From positions 25,176 to 89,175 of the forward strand of contig NBIV01000280.1 of NCBI GenBank assembly GCA_003194525.1: a stretch of 64,000 bases of DNA, read 5' to 3'. The notes under the pieces are model-generated. The model worked only from the letters and a program-made list of their open reading frames with translations, made no database searches and had not been told where the DNA came from. Positions 8,354-18,714 of this stretch are shown piece by piece. This DNA comes from Gracilariopsis chorda (lineage: Eukaryota > Rhodophyta > Florideophyceae > Gracilariales > Gracilariaceae). Made by a program: the position numbers and the translations under genes. The stretch's first letter is position 1, and the number at the start of each line of letters is the position of its first letter.

Positions 8354-9421
8354 ATGTCTAACGACCCCGTATCGCTCCGTCGCGTGCTCGCCGCACTCGC
8401 CTTCTTCTGCGCCAGTTCCCTTGGCGCTATATTCGTCAACAAGGCTTGTCTTACTCACTTCAACTTCAATTACCCCTCCTCCTTAATGGTTCTGCAAGGC
8501 GCTTTGACCATTCTCCTGCTGTCACTGCTCTCAAATCTCGCGCCCTCCCTCGTCACCATTACCACGTTGAAACCTTCCGATTATCACCGTCTATTGCCCT
8601 CTTCTCTCTTCTTCGTCGCCAATGTAACCGTCGGTCTGTCCGCCCTTTCTCGTGTAAACATCCCCATGTTCTCCGCTTTTCGCCGTCTCACCGTGCTTTT
8701 CGTTATGGCTGCTGAGTACTTTATGCTCCACAAAACCCACCGTCGTTCAGTCGTTCTTTCTGTCTTCGTTCTTACCTTCGGCGCTTTCGTGTCTGCTTTG
8801 GGTGACGTCACCTTCACCCTCACGGGCTACGCACTCGTCTTCCTCAATAATGCCCTTACCGCTGCCTACCTCGCCTCAATTAAGCGAGTCATGCGCGACC
8901 TGCAACTCGACCCCACCTCCCTTCTTTACTACACCAACATAATGGGTTTCCCAATCATCCTCGCCATTGCCCTCTTCACCGGCGACTTGCAGACAGCCAT
9001 CATGCAATACCACTCCGACTCCAAACTACGCGCTTCCCCAGCTTTCCTTGTTGCGCTTTCCTTCGTCGCCGTCTCCGCCTTCTGTGTCAACCTGTCCACC
9101 TCAATTTGCACTCACGTCACATCACCGCTCACAACCTCTGTTGCCGGACAGGTTAAGAACGTTCTTCAATCCCTGCTAGGATTCTTTTCGTGGGGTTATG
9201 TGCCCACTCCGCTGAACGTCGTCGGTTTGCTCATCGCTCTAGCAGGCCAAATTAGCTTTGCCATTTTCAAACACGCCGACTCAAAGGCGTTGAAACTTTC
9301 CACATCAACAGAACCATTGACCGACTCAAATCGCCCGGCCGACGATACAAAGATGGCGTTCATTTCCTCCCCGAACAAAGTCAACGCACGACCCACCGCA
9401 CAAACCGACTCCAATTCATGA
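8354..9421 (+). CDS. Nucleotide-sugar transporter, DMT superfamily (SLC35D/TPT type)
   Basis: 355 residues. The protein is almost entirely hydrophobic, with about ten predicted membrane helices and both ends probably cytosolic. Family marks are the N-terminal helix ending in F-V-N-K-A-C-L, the motif FSAFRRLTVLFVMAAEY (helices 3-4, substrate cavity), and the C-terminal VAGQVKNVLQSLLGF...NVVGLLIALAGQ. These match SLC35D/GDP-mannose/UDP-sugar antiporters of the Golgi better than plastid triose-phosphate transporters, and no transit peptide is present. The last 45 residues are hydrophilic and Ser/Thr-rich. The exact sugar nucleotide cannot be read from the sequence. It may supply sugars for wall polysaccharides. 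Confidence 0.88.
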   Translation: MSNDPVSLRRVLAALAFFCASSLGAIFVNKACLTHFNFNYPSSLMVLQGALTILLLSLLSNLAPSLVTITTLKPSDYHRLLPSSLFFVANVTVGLSALSRVNIPMFSAFRRLTVLFVMAAEYFMLHKTHRRSVVLSVFVLTFGAFVSALGDVTFTLTGYALVFLNNALTAAYLASIKRVMRDLQLDPTSLLYYTNIMGFPIILAIALFTGDLQTAIMQYHSDSKLRASPAFLVALSFVAVSAFCVNLSTSICTHVTSPLTTSVAGQVKNVLQSLLGFFSWGYVPTPLNVVGLLIALAGQISFAIFKHADSKALKLSTSTEPLTDSNRPADDTKMAFISSPNKVNARPTAQTDSNS

Positions 9422-10532
9422 TTCCTAAGCAACTTCACAATACCTAGATACCCCGATTTTCGGAACACTCTTTTTTTTCTTTATTCTTGCGAACAGTCTT
9501 TCAATTCTCCTGCTACAAACGTACCGTCTGTGTATTGTTGTGTTGCTGCCGTCTTGTTTGTGGAATCATGACTGTTCTGCTTCATTTTGGGTCTTTGCCC
9601 AAGCCTGTGATGTACACGGCTATGGTCATTAGACAGTACGTCTCACACCGTCTCGCTGGGGAGCAACCTCTTGCAACCGTTCTCTCGTGAGGCTAGCGTT
9701 GAAGAGACTTCCCGTGAAGATAGATAAAACTACTCAACCTCTTCATAATCTACTTTGTGTGCTGACGTGCGTATTTTTCCATTGTAGCGAGCGCCTTGTT
9801 GGCACGGCCTGTTTTGAGGGTAAACGATGGAGTTCGCTCCTGTCAGAATGGTGTCACTACCCTGGGAGCACGTCCTGGTTTCTGTTGTCACAGAGCAAGT
9901 GAAGCAAATAGGCTGGTTCAACCTCACGGCTGTGGAGGTGGAGTCGCTGGTAACGGCTGTCCTTCTGAACTTTCTGTGCTTCTTGGAGTCGTCTGGGAGC
10001 CTTTCTTGTTCTGGACAGTCGAGTTTTATGGGAAAATTGTCGTCGGAGCGCTGCTGCTGCTTTGAAGCCGTTGGCAATGCGGAGATAGTTGAAGTTCTGT
10101 CTGCTACAGGCGTTTTCTACGGAGAAGTTCAGCTGCGTGTCAGCTGCTTATCGTGGTAAGACTGGTTCACGATCTCTTGCAATCATGGTACTATGCCTCA
10201 CGTTACGCCACGGAAGCGCAAAATCTCTGTAAAGGCGCACACATCACGAGAATTGCTGAACATGCCCGGCATCTATTCAGTTAGTGTTTCTTCTCTTGAG
10301 TGAGAGCCTCTGACGGGCATCACTGCTGCTGCGTACACTGGATATCTTTACGCACAAGGGTAATGGCGTCTGTCGGTGGAAACGATAAGTGCATGAGGTC
10401 AACCTGTAGGACAACTCAAACTTCGCAACACTAGCTCAGCTAACGCATCCATGCACAGGCCCGCTGCCGTTCTAGCTGCCTGCCAACGTCCAAAAAGTGA
10501 AATACGTGCACGCGCTGATCTCGTACCCTTGG

Positions 10533-10569
10533 TACCAACGGTACATACCGTTATAGACTACCGTTGGTA
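10533..10569. repeat. Perfect 11-bp inverted repeat, GGTACC-type element
   Basis: TACCAACGGTA (10533-10543) and its exact reverse complement TACCGTTGGTA (10559-10569) enclose a 15-nt loop. It is followed by a GCTAGCTAGCAATGCTAGCAATGC-like palindromic tract. Similar pieces recur at 13298-13447, 22272, 26953 and 46247. Confidence 0.7.
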
Positions 10570-10881
10570 GCAATCCCTCGAGTAAAAGGGTTAGGAAGGG
10601 CTAGCTAGCAATGCTAGCAATGCTACTGTGCAGCCGGGACTCGGCAGACATGGCTAAAATTTTTTCATGGGTGCTCCAAAAGAGGCAGTCCACACAGGAC
10701 GATGCGCTGATCAGCCGTTCTACAGCATGCATCTGTATCTCGTAATAAGCGTCACTTCCGTTTCATCTCTCCCTCGCTACCCAACTAGCAACATCATGAC
10801 CCTATTGCTTAGCGCCTTTTGTCATCTCGACGCAAACCCTTCCTTACGTCCGTTCAGGAGATTGTCTCAATCTCGTGAGAG

Positions 10882-10908
10882 GTGAAACAGGTGAAACAGG
10901 TGAAACAA
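10882..10908 (+). repeat. Three tandem copies of 9-bp GTGAAACAG
   Basis: GTGAAACAG starts at 10882, 10891 and 10900 (last copy ends in A). If the upstream ATG at 10875 were used it would encode a Gly-Glu-Thr repeat. More probably it is 5' leader of the phosphoribosyltransferase. Confidence 0.75.
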
Positions 10909-10955
10909 CCTTTTTGTGCTGGATCTGTTGTGTACTCGTACCTCGCTCAGCCGCA

Positions 10956-11669
10956 ATGAAGCCTTGTTTCACAACTTCAGTTGCTCCTTCTCTGCGATTC
11001 TCCGCGAGGGTTCTCAGCACGGCCCATGCCCCGCGTAGATGGACATCCAAGAAGAACGTCCGCATGTTCCCGAAAGCAATGGCTCCAGCAAACGGAGCCA
11101 TTTCGACTACTTCGCGCCGATATGAAGGCGTTAGTTGGTCCGCGGTAGAAGCCCTGTGCAATGACATATTTCAGAAAGCAAAGAACCAGAACTTCGACGT
11201 TATTCTGGCCGTGTCGCGCGGAGGACTTGTTCCAGCCGTTTTGCTTTGCGAAGCATTTGAATTGCGCAACATTCTATCCGCAACCGTAATCTTTTACGCC
11301 GATAACGGCGAGCAGTTCTTTGGAATGACGGAGCCCAGGTTTCTAGCTTTTCCAAGCGCAGATGCACTGGAGGGGAGACGCGTTCTTGTCGTCGACGATG
11401 TATGGGATAGTGGACGTACCGCACAGGCTGTTCGAAGTCGAGTTTTGCGAGCAAAACCAAAGGATGTCAAGGTGGCCGTTTTGCACTACAAGCCAGATAG
11501 GAACATCTTCCCGGGTGAGGAACCTGACTTTTTCTCCGCCATAACCACAAACTGGGTCGTGTATCCATGGGAGCGACCTAGCCCGAAGACCCCTCAAGTT
11601 GGTCTGGATTCCGCTGACTCAAGTGTGAAGCAAGGTTCTGCTGATACCACTTCCACGTCAGTTGCTTAA
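10956..11669 (+). CDS. Type I phosphoribosyltransferase, probably plastid-targeted
   Basis: 237 residues from the ATG at 10956. The leader MKPCFTTSVAPSLRFSARV is Ser/Arg-rich with Phe at position 5, which suits plastid import; an in-frame ATG at 10875 would add 27 residues unlike a targeting signal. The PRPP-binding signature is clear: VLVVDDVWDSGRTA. An earlier DVILAVSRGGLVPAVLL loop and the C-terminal DFFSAITTNWVVYPWE match the predicted purine phosphoribosyltransferases of COG2236 (xanthine/hypoxanthine type), which convert a base plus PRPP to the nucleotide. The actual base is not determinable. About 30 Ser/Thr-rich residues trail the domain. Confidence 0.85.
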   Translation: MKPCFTTSVAPSLRFSARVLSTAHAPRRWTSKKNVRMFPKAMAPANGAISTTSRRYEGVSWSAVEALCNDIFQKAKNQNFDVILAVSRGGLVPAVLLCEAFELRNILSATVIFYADNGEQFFGMTEPRFLAFPSADALEGRRVLVVDDVWDSGRTAQAVRSRVLRAKPKDVKVAVLHYKPDRNIFPGEEPDFFSAITTNWVVYPWERPSPKTPQVGLDSADSSVKQGSADTTSTSVA

Positions 11670-11970
11670 TAATGTTGTTTGCTAGCGTGCAACATTTTCT
11701 ACAACTTTCTACAGGCTGTCCTCGACGTATGCTTATTTGGTTTCTTACATAACAACACAATCAGAGGACAATAGTGGAAGACGGAAATTATAGGATTGAG
11801 TCGATAGTGGAAAGACCTGTTTTTACTTCGTCAGAAGTGCGTAGAGCTATGTGCGGGGTTGCAAGAGCGTGCCTCCTACTGTTCTGTAAAAAGGTTAAAA
11901 CAAACAGAAAGCCAAACCAAAACAAAAGAGCGCTCCAGCGATATTTCCCCGCCTCCTATACAGCTAGGAA

Positions 11971-12858
11971 TTAGTGAACATAGTAGCCACCGACTGCAGA
12001 AAGAGAAGTATAGTGTACAGTGCAATGCATCAATGAAATAGTCAGCACTCTTTTGTCATTCGCTGTGACAGAGGTTAGTGCAACAATAGAAATAACTTAC
12101 ACCAACGGCCAGACTGGATTTGTTCAACGAGACCCATGTTTGTGAGAAGGGCATGGTGAATAGCACCACCAATGGCAACCATAGCGAGACGGCCATTCTT
12201 GATTTCAGCGGTTTGTCGGCGCTTCTTCTTTTCGGGTGTGCCAGCAAGGTTCAACGGGTCAAAGCCGAAGTTGCCCGGGTCCTCACATTTCTGTTCGTAG
12301 ACCTTCTTGTAGCCGGTAGCAGCTTCGCAGGCGGCGATGAAGAGAAGAATTTGAATGACTGGAAGCCATCCGACCTTACCAATAGCGTCGAGAGGGTTTG
12401 TTGCGGAGTACATTTCGTTCGGGAGGTGGTACACCGCTTCTGGGAAGACCCATCCAACAATGGCAAGCATACAAATGCGACCTGGAAGTGTCAAGGTTGA
12501 TTGTATTAGAGTTGGATGTTAGTAAAGAACAGCTGAAGCTGCGCAGTGACGGCCACAGACCGGTAGAGGATAGAATAGGTTGCCAACACGTTTCGCGTAA
12601 CTTACCGTGCTTAACTTCAGCCTCCCGGAGGAAGTTCAAATCGAACATGTCTGAGAAGCCTAGCGGGTCAAAGCCGACATCACCCGGAAGGGTGCCATCG
12701 AGCTTTGCGGGTTGCGGCAAGAACGGAACGGACTTGCTCGCAGCCATAGAAAAACGAGCAGTTCTCACTGGAGAATGAGTTTGAGAGAATTGAGCTCCAT
12801 TGAAGGAAGAGGCGCGGGTGGCCGGAAGGCCAGCGAATCCGGAGACGAAGGCAAACAT
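11971..12858 (-). CDS. Red-lineage light-harvesting chlorophyll protein (Lhcr type), three exons
   Basis: The spliced model is exon 1 12606-12858, exon 2 12101-12481 and exon 3 11971-11993, giving 218 residues with frame preserved. Introns are 124 and 107 bp, both GTAAGT...AG. The transit peptide begins [10 protein letters not shown]. The mature part has FDPLGF, helix 1 with the chlorophyll-ligand motif EAEVKHGRICMLA (the Gly codon spans intron 1), a central helix, and helix 3 [18 protein letters not shown]. These are the hallmarks of thylakoid LHC proteins, here closest to red algal PSI antennae. The third exon is only 23 nt; a nearer AG at 12063 would make a 38-bp intron and is less likely. 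Confidence 0.88.
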
Positions 12859-14066
12859 GGTTGGGCAAGCACTGTCAAACGAAGAAGGTCGGTATGGGGA
12901 AGGGAGAAGGGCAGGCAGGTGTTTTCAGCGACTGAGGAGACAATGGACGCGCAGTGGCCTTCTGTTCAATGAAAAGGGGAACAGTCGGCGATGCGTTCTA
13001 TGCAAGCTCGCGCAATAAGAACGGCCAGAACGGCCTGGGTTTTTCGCGGCATCTCATGATGCTCGTCAAACTCTGAGAACCACACGAATGTCGGTTCCCA
13101 GAAAATCTCAGGCATTCTCAGCGAAGTCGTCCAATGATCGCACCTCGTTGCGGCCCCCCTTGTCTACTGGCTCTATCCACCTCTTAACTGCGAATGCTTC
13201 GATGACAAGTTTCATACACGTGGCATTCTTCGGGATTTTTTTTTCGGCTGGTTTGGCTCGTATTCTTTCCTGACCCGTGTAGATACCATAGTAGAATTAC
13301 AAACCGGTACGGCTGGTACCGTTGCACCCTTGGTATCATATGACCGGTAGATACCGTTTCCCAGAGGCACAGATCAGCATGGCCACTTCGCTTTATACCA
13401 ACCTACTGATAGTTAGCAATTGCTAACCTTAACCTTAAAGGTTAGCACTCCGCTACCACTCGTAGTTTCCCAGATGCTCAAGTCTCTTTCATGGAGCCAT
13501 TCCTGCAAGTGTGCCAGACTCGGTGTCGTGACATAGCCATGTTATTTGTCCGTGCACGGTCTCGCAGTTCATCGATATCAGTGTATAAGGATCCACGCTG
13601 AGAAAACTCGCCTAGGATACATGACGATATGGTTACGGAATGGATTATCACTTCTTATTACATAAGGCGGGCAATCTTTCCATTCCCCAATCCAGCCCAC
13701 ATCGATAACTCAGGAATGCTCTACAGAGCAGTTCAACCATAAAAAGGGCATCAAGGAACCCAGCTGATGTATTCCGTAGTCTTTGGAGCATTACATCTAA
13801 CGTTCGAGGCTTTTGTTGTATCTCCGTTCCGAGAACGCGGAAAACAGCACGCAAGATTTGAAACATTCCACCCACTGTGCACAGTCAGAAATCACCTGAG
13901 ATGCTTAGCCGGAGAACCTAAACGCCGGGTGCTTTACAAACGTCAGTTGAGACTGCGTCCCACGCAGTATGCACGGATGAGAAACTGTCAGAACACATGC
14001 AGCCAAAGTGAACTTGACATGGATCATGTTTGTCTTCTTCCCAAGGGCACATTTGTGCTCTTGTTT
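12859..14066. other. Intergenic, 1.2 kb, with palindromic repeat cluster
   Basis: No gene is recognised. At 13298-13350 GGTACC/ACCGGT-type motifs occur, followed by the 16-bp perfect palindrome GTTAGCAATTGCTAAC (13412-13427) and an inverted pair TGCTAACCTT (13421-13430)/AAGGTTAGCA (13438-13447). The proximal 150 bp presumably hold the Lhcr promoter. Confidence 0.5.
13412..13447. repeat. Nested palindromes GTTAGCAATTGCTAAC
   Basis: A 16-bp perfect palindrome overlaps a 10-bp inverted repeat pair with a 7-nt spacer. Related sequence occurs after the hairpin at 10.55 kb and at 46.26 kb, suggesting a dispersed element. Confidence 0.6.
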
Positions 14067-14960
14067 TCACCCGTACTCAGAGTCCTTGATGTGATATAGA
14101 GCGCGATAGATGGCGCCTCCTTTGCTCAGCACAGCTGTTTCTCGTTCCGTGGGAATACCGATAGGATTGCCTAACAACCAACCATTTTCATCAATTGCAA
14201 GGTTACCCTCACTGCGGACGCGAGAAAAACCTCCATGGTGGTCAAACAACTGGGTCATCTCTACGGCTACTTCAAACACATCACTCTGGACGAAAAGCCT
14301 AGGTTCTACAGGCACTGAGCCGTTACGTTGGACCATCTGTTGTCTTGACTTTGCTAGGACATTGTGTACGTCGCGAACGAGTTGATTGTTGACCATTCGC
14401 CTTTTCGCGTGACGCTTCTTAAACCAAGGATCACAAAACTGGATATATACATCTCGCAAAACACCTAGAGGAGCGTCATTCAAAATGCGCAACAAGGAGA
14501 CGTTAGCATTTCCTGCAAGATAGATCAAGTTTGTCAAACCTGCATCAGCAGCAGTTCGGTTCGCCTGGTGCACGAGCGGCTCTCTAATCTCTATTCCGAG
14601 GAAGTTACGCGTTTTGTCTTGTTTGGCCAACTTGAGAAGAAAGCGACCCTTTGCAACGCCGACGTCTACAACGAGCGGAAGTGCTGGCTTTTCAAAAGCA
14701 GTTGAGTACCAGTCTTGCGGGAGTTGAATCGGTTGACGCCAGCGCCGTGCGAGCGGGTTGAGATGTTGACGGACGCGCACTTGTCCGGCCTCCAAGGAAC
14801 CTTTACCAGTTTGAGGGGGAGGTTGTATCAGTTGCGCAGCAGTTGGTCGGGACATGGTGCGCCGGATGGTGGTTGGTACTCTGCGCGACTCACAAACACT
14901 AGATCGCAGTTTCCGTACAGCTGAAAAGGAGAGCGGGGGAGCAAACAGAAGACTTGACAT
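14067..14960 (-). CDS. trmB: tRNA (guanine-N7-)-methyltransferase, organellar TrmB
   Basis: 297 residues. TrmB forms m7G46 in tRNA variable loops. The leader MSSLLFAPPLSFSAVRKLRSSV is typical for plastid import. The SAM site is VVDVGVAKGRFLLKLA, the family signature IQFCDPWFKKRHAKRR is present, and the C-terminal part contains RSEGNLAIDENG. The fold and motifs match cyanobacterial/plant-type single-subunit TrmB, unlike the METTL1-type paralogue at 29.0-29.9 kb. Internal ATGs (such as MSRPTAAQL) could serve as a second start for a non-imported form. It is divergent from eL39. Confidence 0.92.
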   Translation of the reverse strand: MSSLLFAPPLSFSAVRKLRSSVCESRRVPTTIRRTMSRPTAAQLIQPPPQTGKGSLEAGQVRVRQHLNPLARRWRQPIQLPQDWYSTAFEKPALPLVVDVGVAKGRFLLKLAKQDKTRNFLGIEIREPLVHQANRTAADAGLTNLIYLAGNANVSLLRILNDAPLGVLRDVYIQFCDPWFKKRHAKRRMVNNQLVRDVHNVLAKSRQQMVQRNGSVPVEPRLFVQSDVFEVAVEMTQLFDHHGGFSRVRSEGNLAIDENGWLLGNPIGIPTERETAVLSKGGAIYRALYHIKDSEYG

Positions 14961-15539
14961 TTACAGGCAACACGGAGATCCACGATACGTAATTGGGGCT
15001 TCGCATGCTATAACGGAACGTCGCGATGATTTGGGGCGGAATGCGAAGAATGATAATGTTGTTCTGGTACAACCTTTCGTGGACTCACGCGGGGTTTTGT
15101 GTTGCTATGTTTCGTCCCTCTCGGGTACTAGAGCAATGAAGACACCCTATTCTTGATCTTGTGCCAACGAGATCAGTAAACACCGTGCAAAACGCTGCTC
15201 AGGTATATGCTTAAGCCGTATCGCAGTTGCAGCCCTATGACCTGAAGGCAAGCACGTCTTGTGATGAAGAGACTGTTGATGGCCTGGATAAATAACAGAT
15301 ATCCTTCAGAAAATAGAAGCATCAGCTCCGGTTTGTGTTGCTATTTAGACGGAGTGCAATTCACGAGCTGTAATTTCCTGCTTCTGTAATGCGATATCGT
15401 CGGCGGTAACCGGCAATGATGGTGAAACGATTGCCGTCGCCGGCGGACCGTTTGGAACAGGCGCTCCGGCTTTGTCCACACACAGATCCTCTCTACTCGT
15501 CTCCTTCGTCTCTCAACGCAGTCCGCGCTCATCTCAAAA
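14961..15539. promoter_or_regulatory. Divergent upstream region of trmB and eL39
   Basis: 579 bp between start codons. No open frame is credible. The eL39-proximal 60 bp are CT-rich (CTCTCTACTCGTCTCCTTCG), as expected of a ribosomal-protein leader. Confidence 0.4.
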
Positions 15540-15818
15540 ATGGTAAGTCAATGGCATCATGCGGAGTAGTCCAAACCCCCACATACAAGAAGACAACGGC
15601 GCGAGAAACGCTCGATTTCCTAACGCAAAGTTCTCCCGTTGTTCCGCCTCATTTGTTCCCAATAGCCGGCCCACAAGACTTTCCTCATTAAGAAGAAGCT
15701 CGCCAAGAAGGCTCGACAAAATCGCCAGATCCCTCACTGGGTCCGGGCGAAGACCGGCAACAAGATCCGATACAACAACAAGCGTCGTCACTGGCGCCGT
15801 ACGAAGCTCGGATTCTAA
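15540..15818 (+). CDS. RPL39: 60S ribosomal protein eL39, two exons
   Basis: 51 residues, the usual size. Exon 1 is only the ATG (15540-15542); a 123-bp GTAAGT...TAG intron (15543-15665) follows; exon 2 is 15666-15818. The protein reads [16 protein letters not shown] and continues with [18 protein letters not shown] and [12 protein letters not shown], an almost textbook eL39 of the ribosomal exit tunnel. No single uninterrupted ORF covers it. The placement of the intron immediately after the start codon fits 5'-biased introns of intron-poor genomes. Confidence 0.96.
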
Positions 15819-16835
15819 GCTGGCTCTATATCGATGCGGTCGCTTTCGAACGCGGTCGAGATGCAGTCGGGCTCCAGTCTTTCTGCTCTATTTGAACACG
15901 TCGCGCATTTGTACCAGTCTAGCCTGCCTTGTCGGTACTTGTCAATGCGCGTGAGCGCCGCCGGTCCTTTGTTGACTAGATGTTGCGTCTTCGCTTGCGT
16001 ATTGCACTGACAGAATGGTTGTGACGTCCAGAAGCGGGCCGTTACACCGCATGGGATGGCTTCGATTATATTCTGCTCTTTACGTCTGCGCCGTATCGTT
16101 AGTAAAGCTGGTTTGACGTCATTCAAATGGATGGCAGTTTTCTGAACACATTCCTGAACACTTGAGTTTCCTTCTAATAACATTCGACATCTCGTATACG
16201 GATGTACCGTTCTGTGAGAGAGCACGTTGCCTCCCCACTTGCTTCCATTCTTTGTAGAAGGTAAGACGGGCGCACTCAGGAAAGTGGATCGGGTTGTGCC
16301 TGCCGTCTCCTTTCTTATGGCCATTTGTTGCCTAATGTCGACAACAATATACCGCCGTGCAAGCTCCAAACTCAGCAATTTTCCTCTAATCTGGAGGTCT
16401 AACAGCTTTCTTGCCCGTTTCGAACTAAAAGGATAGGCTGGATCCCGCCCGTCTTTCAGCTGGACACGAAAGTTCTAATAGTGTAGACTCTTCCCCAGTA
16501 CAACGTGTCGTGTGTCTTTTTCCGACCTCTACCTGCAGTCACAATAGGTGGTATGTTTTCCGTATGTTTCGGAAATGGGTGGAGCGTTGCTGTGTGACGT
16601 AAAACTGCGTCAGCGTTAAGCGTCACAGGGGTTAAGGTTTCATTTAACCACGGATATGCCCATAAACAAACAACAACAGCCAAACATGGATACCCTGCGT
16701 ACCACTGTTATGCAGAATATCGGGAATGGGAGTTGGTCTCCTTTAGAGACTCGAGTATGTTTCCTTCCCCATACTTGGGGAGAGGGAAGATAGACTCATC
16801 TTGTGAAGGTGGATCAGCTTGTGCCGGCACCGGTG
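15819..16835. other. Intergenic, no recognised gene
   Basis: A minus-strand frame (15815-16324 from its first ATG, about 169 codons) is Cys/Arg-rich without recognisable domains and touches the eL39 stop. I see no other structure before the LINE fragment at 16836. Confidence 0.35.
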
Positions 16836-17028
16836 ACCGACTCAAGAAGTGTTGTGGATGGGCTACAAACCCCTAGAGACATCAAACGCGTCACCTGCAA
16901 AATGCTGCAGAACTGTTGATAATCATTGGTATCCGCTACTCATTTGGCACTGCACAATTCGTCGAAACGAGGTAGCGAACACCCTTGCTAGAGCAAGACT
17001 TTCATTGCCTTTGGAAGACGAAGCATGA
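16836..17028 (+). mobile_element. Decayed LINE RNase H fragment
   Basis: The plus strand reads TDSRSVVDGLQTPRDI (the RNase H TDS...DGL block), then a TGA, then after a +1 frame change CTIRRNEVANTLARARLSL, which aligns with CGLPQNERVHTLAKQGLS of the LINE at 17.4-18.25 kb. The order of blocks and the N-E-x-x-x-T-L-A core show a relic of the same family in opposite orientation. It has a frameshift and stops and cannot be functional. Confidence 0.6.
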
Positions 17029-17436
17029 GTGGGGCTGGACTCCTTGGCGGTTCAGAAAAGACAAAAGGTCTATGTTGTTACTGAGACGCAAGTGGTCAGG
17101 TTCCAGAATCCTTGAAAGATCATCGTTTACGAGCAGCACAAACGCCATTTTCCCAATTTTACGTTGCTCATGTTACTAGTTTGTACCTAGTTTCGAGTCG
17201 AAACTTTCGACCTACGTCCTGAATGGGAAGACCTTCTGTCTACGAGATGTCGGCCATAGAGTTGCAAACACACCGTTGATCACTTTGTCATGAGGTATAG
17301 GAAACGCTGGAAGTCCTCATGAAACGCTTTCCAGTCTGCAAGCGACAAGCAAGGGCTTGGAGTGGCAGCAGGAGTGAATAATTGCCGGTAAGGGCGAATA
17401 CTTTGGGGAGAGAAGTTCTTTGATAGACTTCCAACA

Positions 17437-18250
17437 TATACTCTTCTTCTTCTTCTTTATTGTGGATTCATCATGCCTGATTACGTCACGCTGATAGTGG
17501 TTTCTCATGTGAAAACCCTCTCTCTCCTCAAGAAAGCTAACAACTTTTGTGGCCACTGGCGGACTATCTCCGCTCAAGTCTTACCTCTTCTATCTGCAGG
17601 AGCAGGGAGCTCGCGTCTTCTAGATTCCGTCCGCTTGGCGCAACGCAGCACAAAATGTTCCACATCATTGGTAGCGTGTGTGTTGCAGTCGCACTGTGAC
17701 GGCTTTCTTTCTGTGTAGGTAGCAACCGGATGAAGCTTCGGGGTGTGCCTTACGTAGATTTGCGACAGCGTAACTTCTGCTTTTCGAAACGATATGATGT
17801 CCTCTAGTTGTCCTGGGACATCACTGATGAAGGGTTTGGCTTTCGAAGCAGCCATGATTCGTGTTTTAGCGTCCTCAAAGTAGATCGGGACTTTGATTTG
17901 ATCTTTCAAGGAAGTGCTTAAGCCTTGCTTTGCAAGGGTATGCACCCGTTCATTTTGCGGAAGACCGCAATGACCGGGTATCCAAACGATATCGATGGAA
18001 CAGTCTTTCCTTTCGCTGATAACACTCAGGATTTGTGATACGCTTTGCAGCGAAGAGGGTTGTGTCCGGGGAGATTTGCGTAAGCCGTCGACCATGCTCT
18101 TCGAGTCTGTTAGTAGTCTAATTCTCCCTTTCCACCCCTGTTCGCATCTATTCAAAACCTTCTTTAGGGCGTGTTTTGCAGCGATGACCTCTGCTGTAAA
18201 AGAAGATACTTCGACTCCACCCGGAAGATATACGCTTGGAATTAGTATTG
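17437..18250 (-). mobile_element. 5'-truncated non-LTR retrotransposon (LINE) 3' end
   Basis: The minus-strand frame holds an RNase H domain: SSFTAEVIAAKHAL (catalytic Glu), LLTDSKSMVDGL (catalytic Asp) and IDIVWIPGHCGLPQNERV (W-I-P-G-H block). A Cys/His motif (CDCNTHATNDVEHFVLRC) follows, as at the C-terminus of many LINE ORF2 proteins. The first RNase H aspartate block and the reverse transcriptase are missing, so the copy is 5'-truncated, as is usual for LINEs. Coding-like sequence continues in another frame after 17574, and the element ends in a short GAA/AAG tail (17441-17460). The homologous part begins near 18250, beside a CA/TG microsatellite. Confidence 0.8.
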
Positions 18251-18301
18251 TGCACACATACAGATACATACCATATCCTCGGAAGTAGGGAGCGAAGCCC
18301 C

Positions 18302-18352
18302 TATAAACACACACACACATGTACATACAAACATACATACACATGGACACAC
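18302..18352. repeat. CA/CATA microsatellite
   Basis: The tract runs CACACACACACATGTACATACAA and similar and lies just outside the 5' end of the LINE fragment. It makes a spurious Cys/Tyr-rich N-terminus in the open frame. Confidence 0.8.
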
Positions 18353-18714
18353 AACCGCAGTACGAGCCCAAACGTTGTTTCTGGCGCTATTTCCTGTTAA
18401 CATTTAGCTTCCAGAGCGGAAAAACATAAACAACGAAACGGTATTGTGGATACCATTCGAATACACAGAGTTTATCAACAACAAAATCACATCACATGCT
18501 TTTCTATTAAAGATTGCAATGTGTATGACGCTAGCAGACGCTCCACAATGAGCGGAATCAAAGCTGGCCATATACAATATAGTAGAGGCGTTCGATAAAA
18601 CGCCAGACAATATGGAACCAAGTGCTCAGAGATTACTAAGCTATATCGAAAACGAACCTTCTCACAATCACAAATGATAGACGAATTCTTAGAACGTCAT
18701 AGCAAGCGTATAAC

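Larger units (their letters stand above)
9422..10955. other. Intergenic, 1.5 kb, with a hairpin repeat
   Basis: Several overlapping short frames exist (the longest is 110 codons at 9827-10159), but none has recognisable domains and both strands are open at once, so I do not call a gene. The only clear structure is the inverted repeat at 10533-10569. Confidence 0.45.

Noticed and set aside
9827-10159. 110-codon ATG frame between transporter and PRTase
   Set aside because: No domain, and overlapping frames of similar length are open on both strands, so coding potential is not distinctive.
15815-16378. 187-codon minus-strand frame after eL39
   Set aside because: Begins with TTG (first ATG 18 codons later), lacks recognisable domains and runs into the eL39 3' end; it could be chance.
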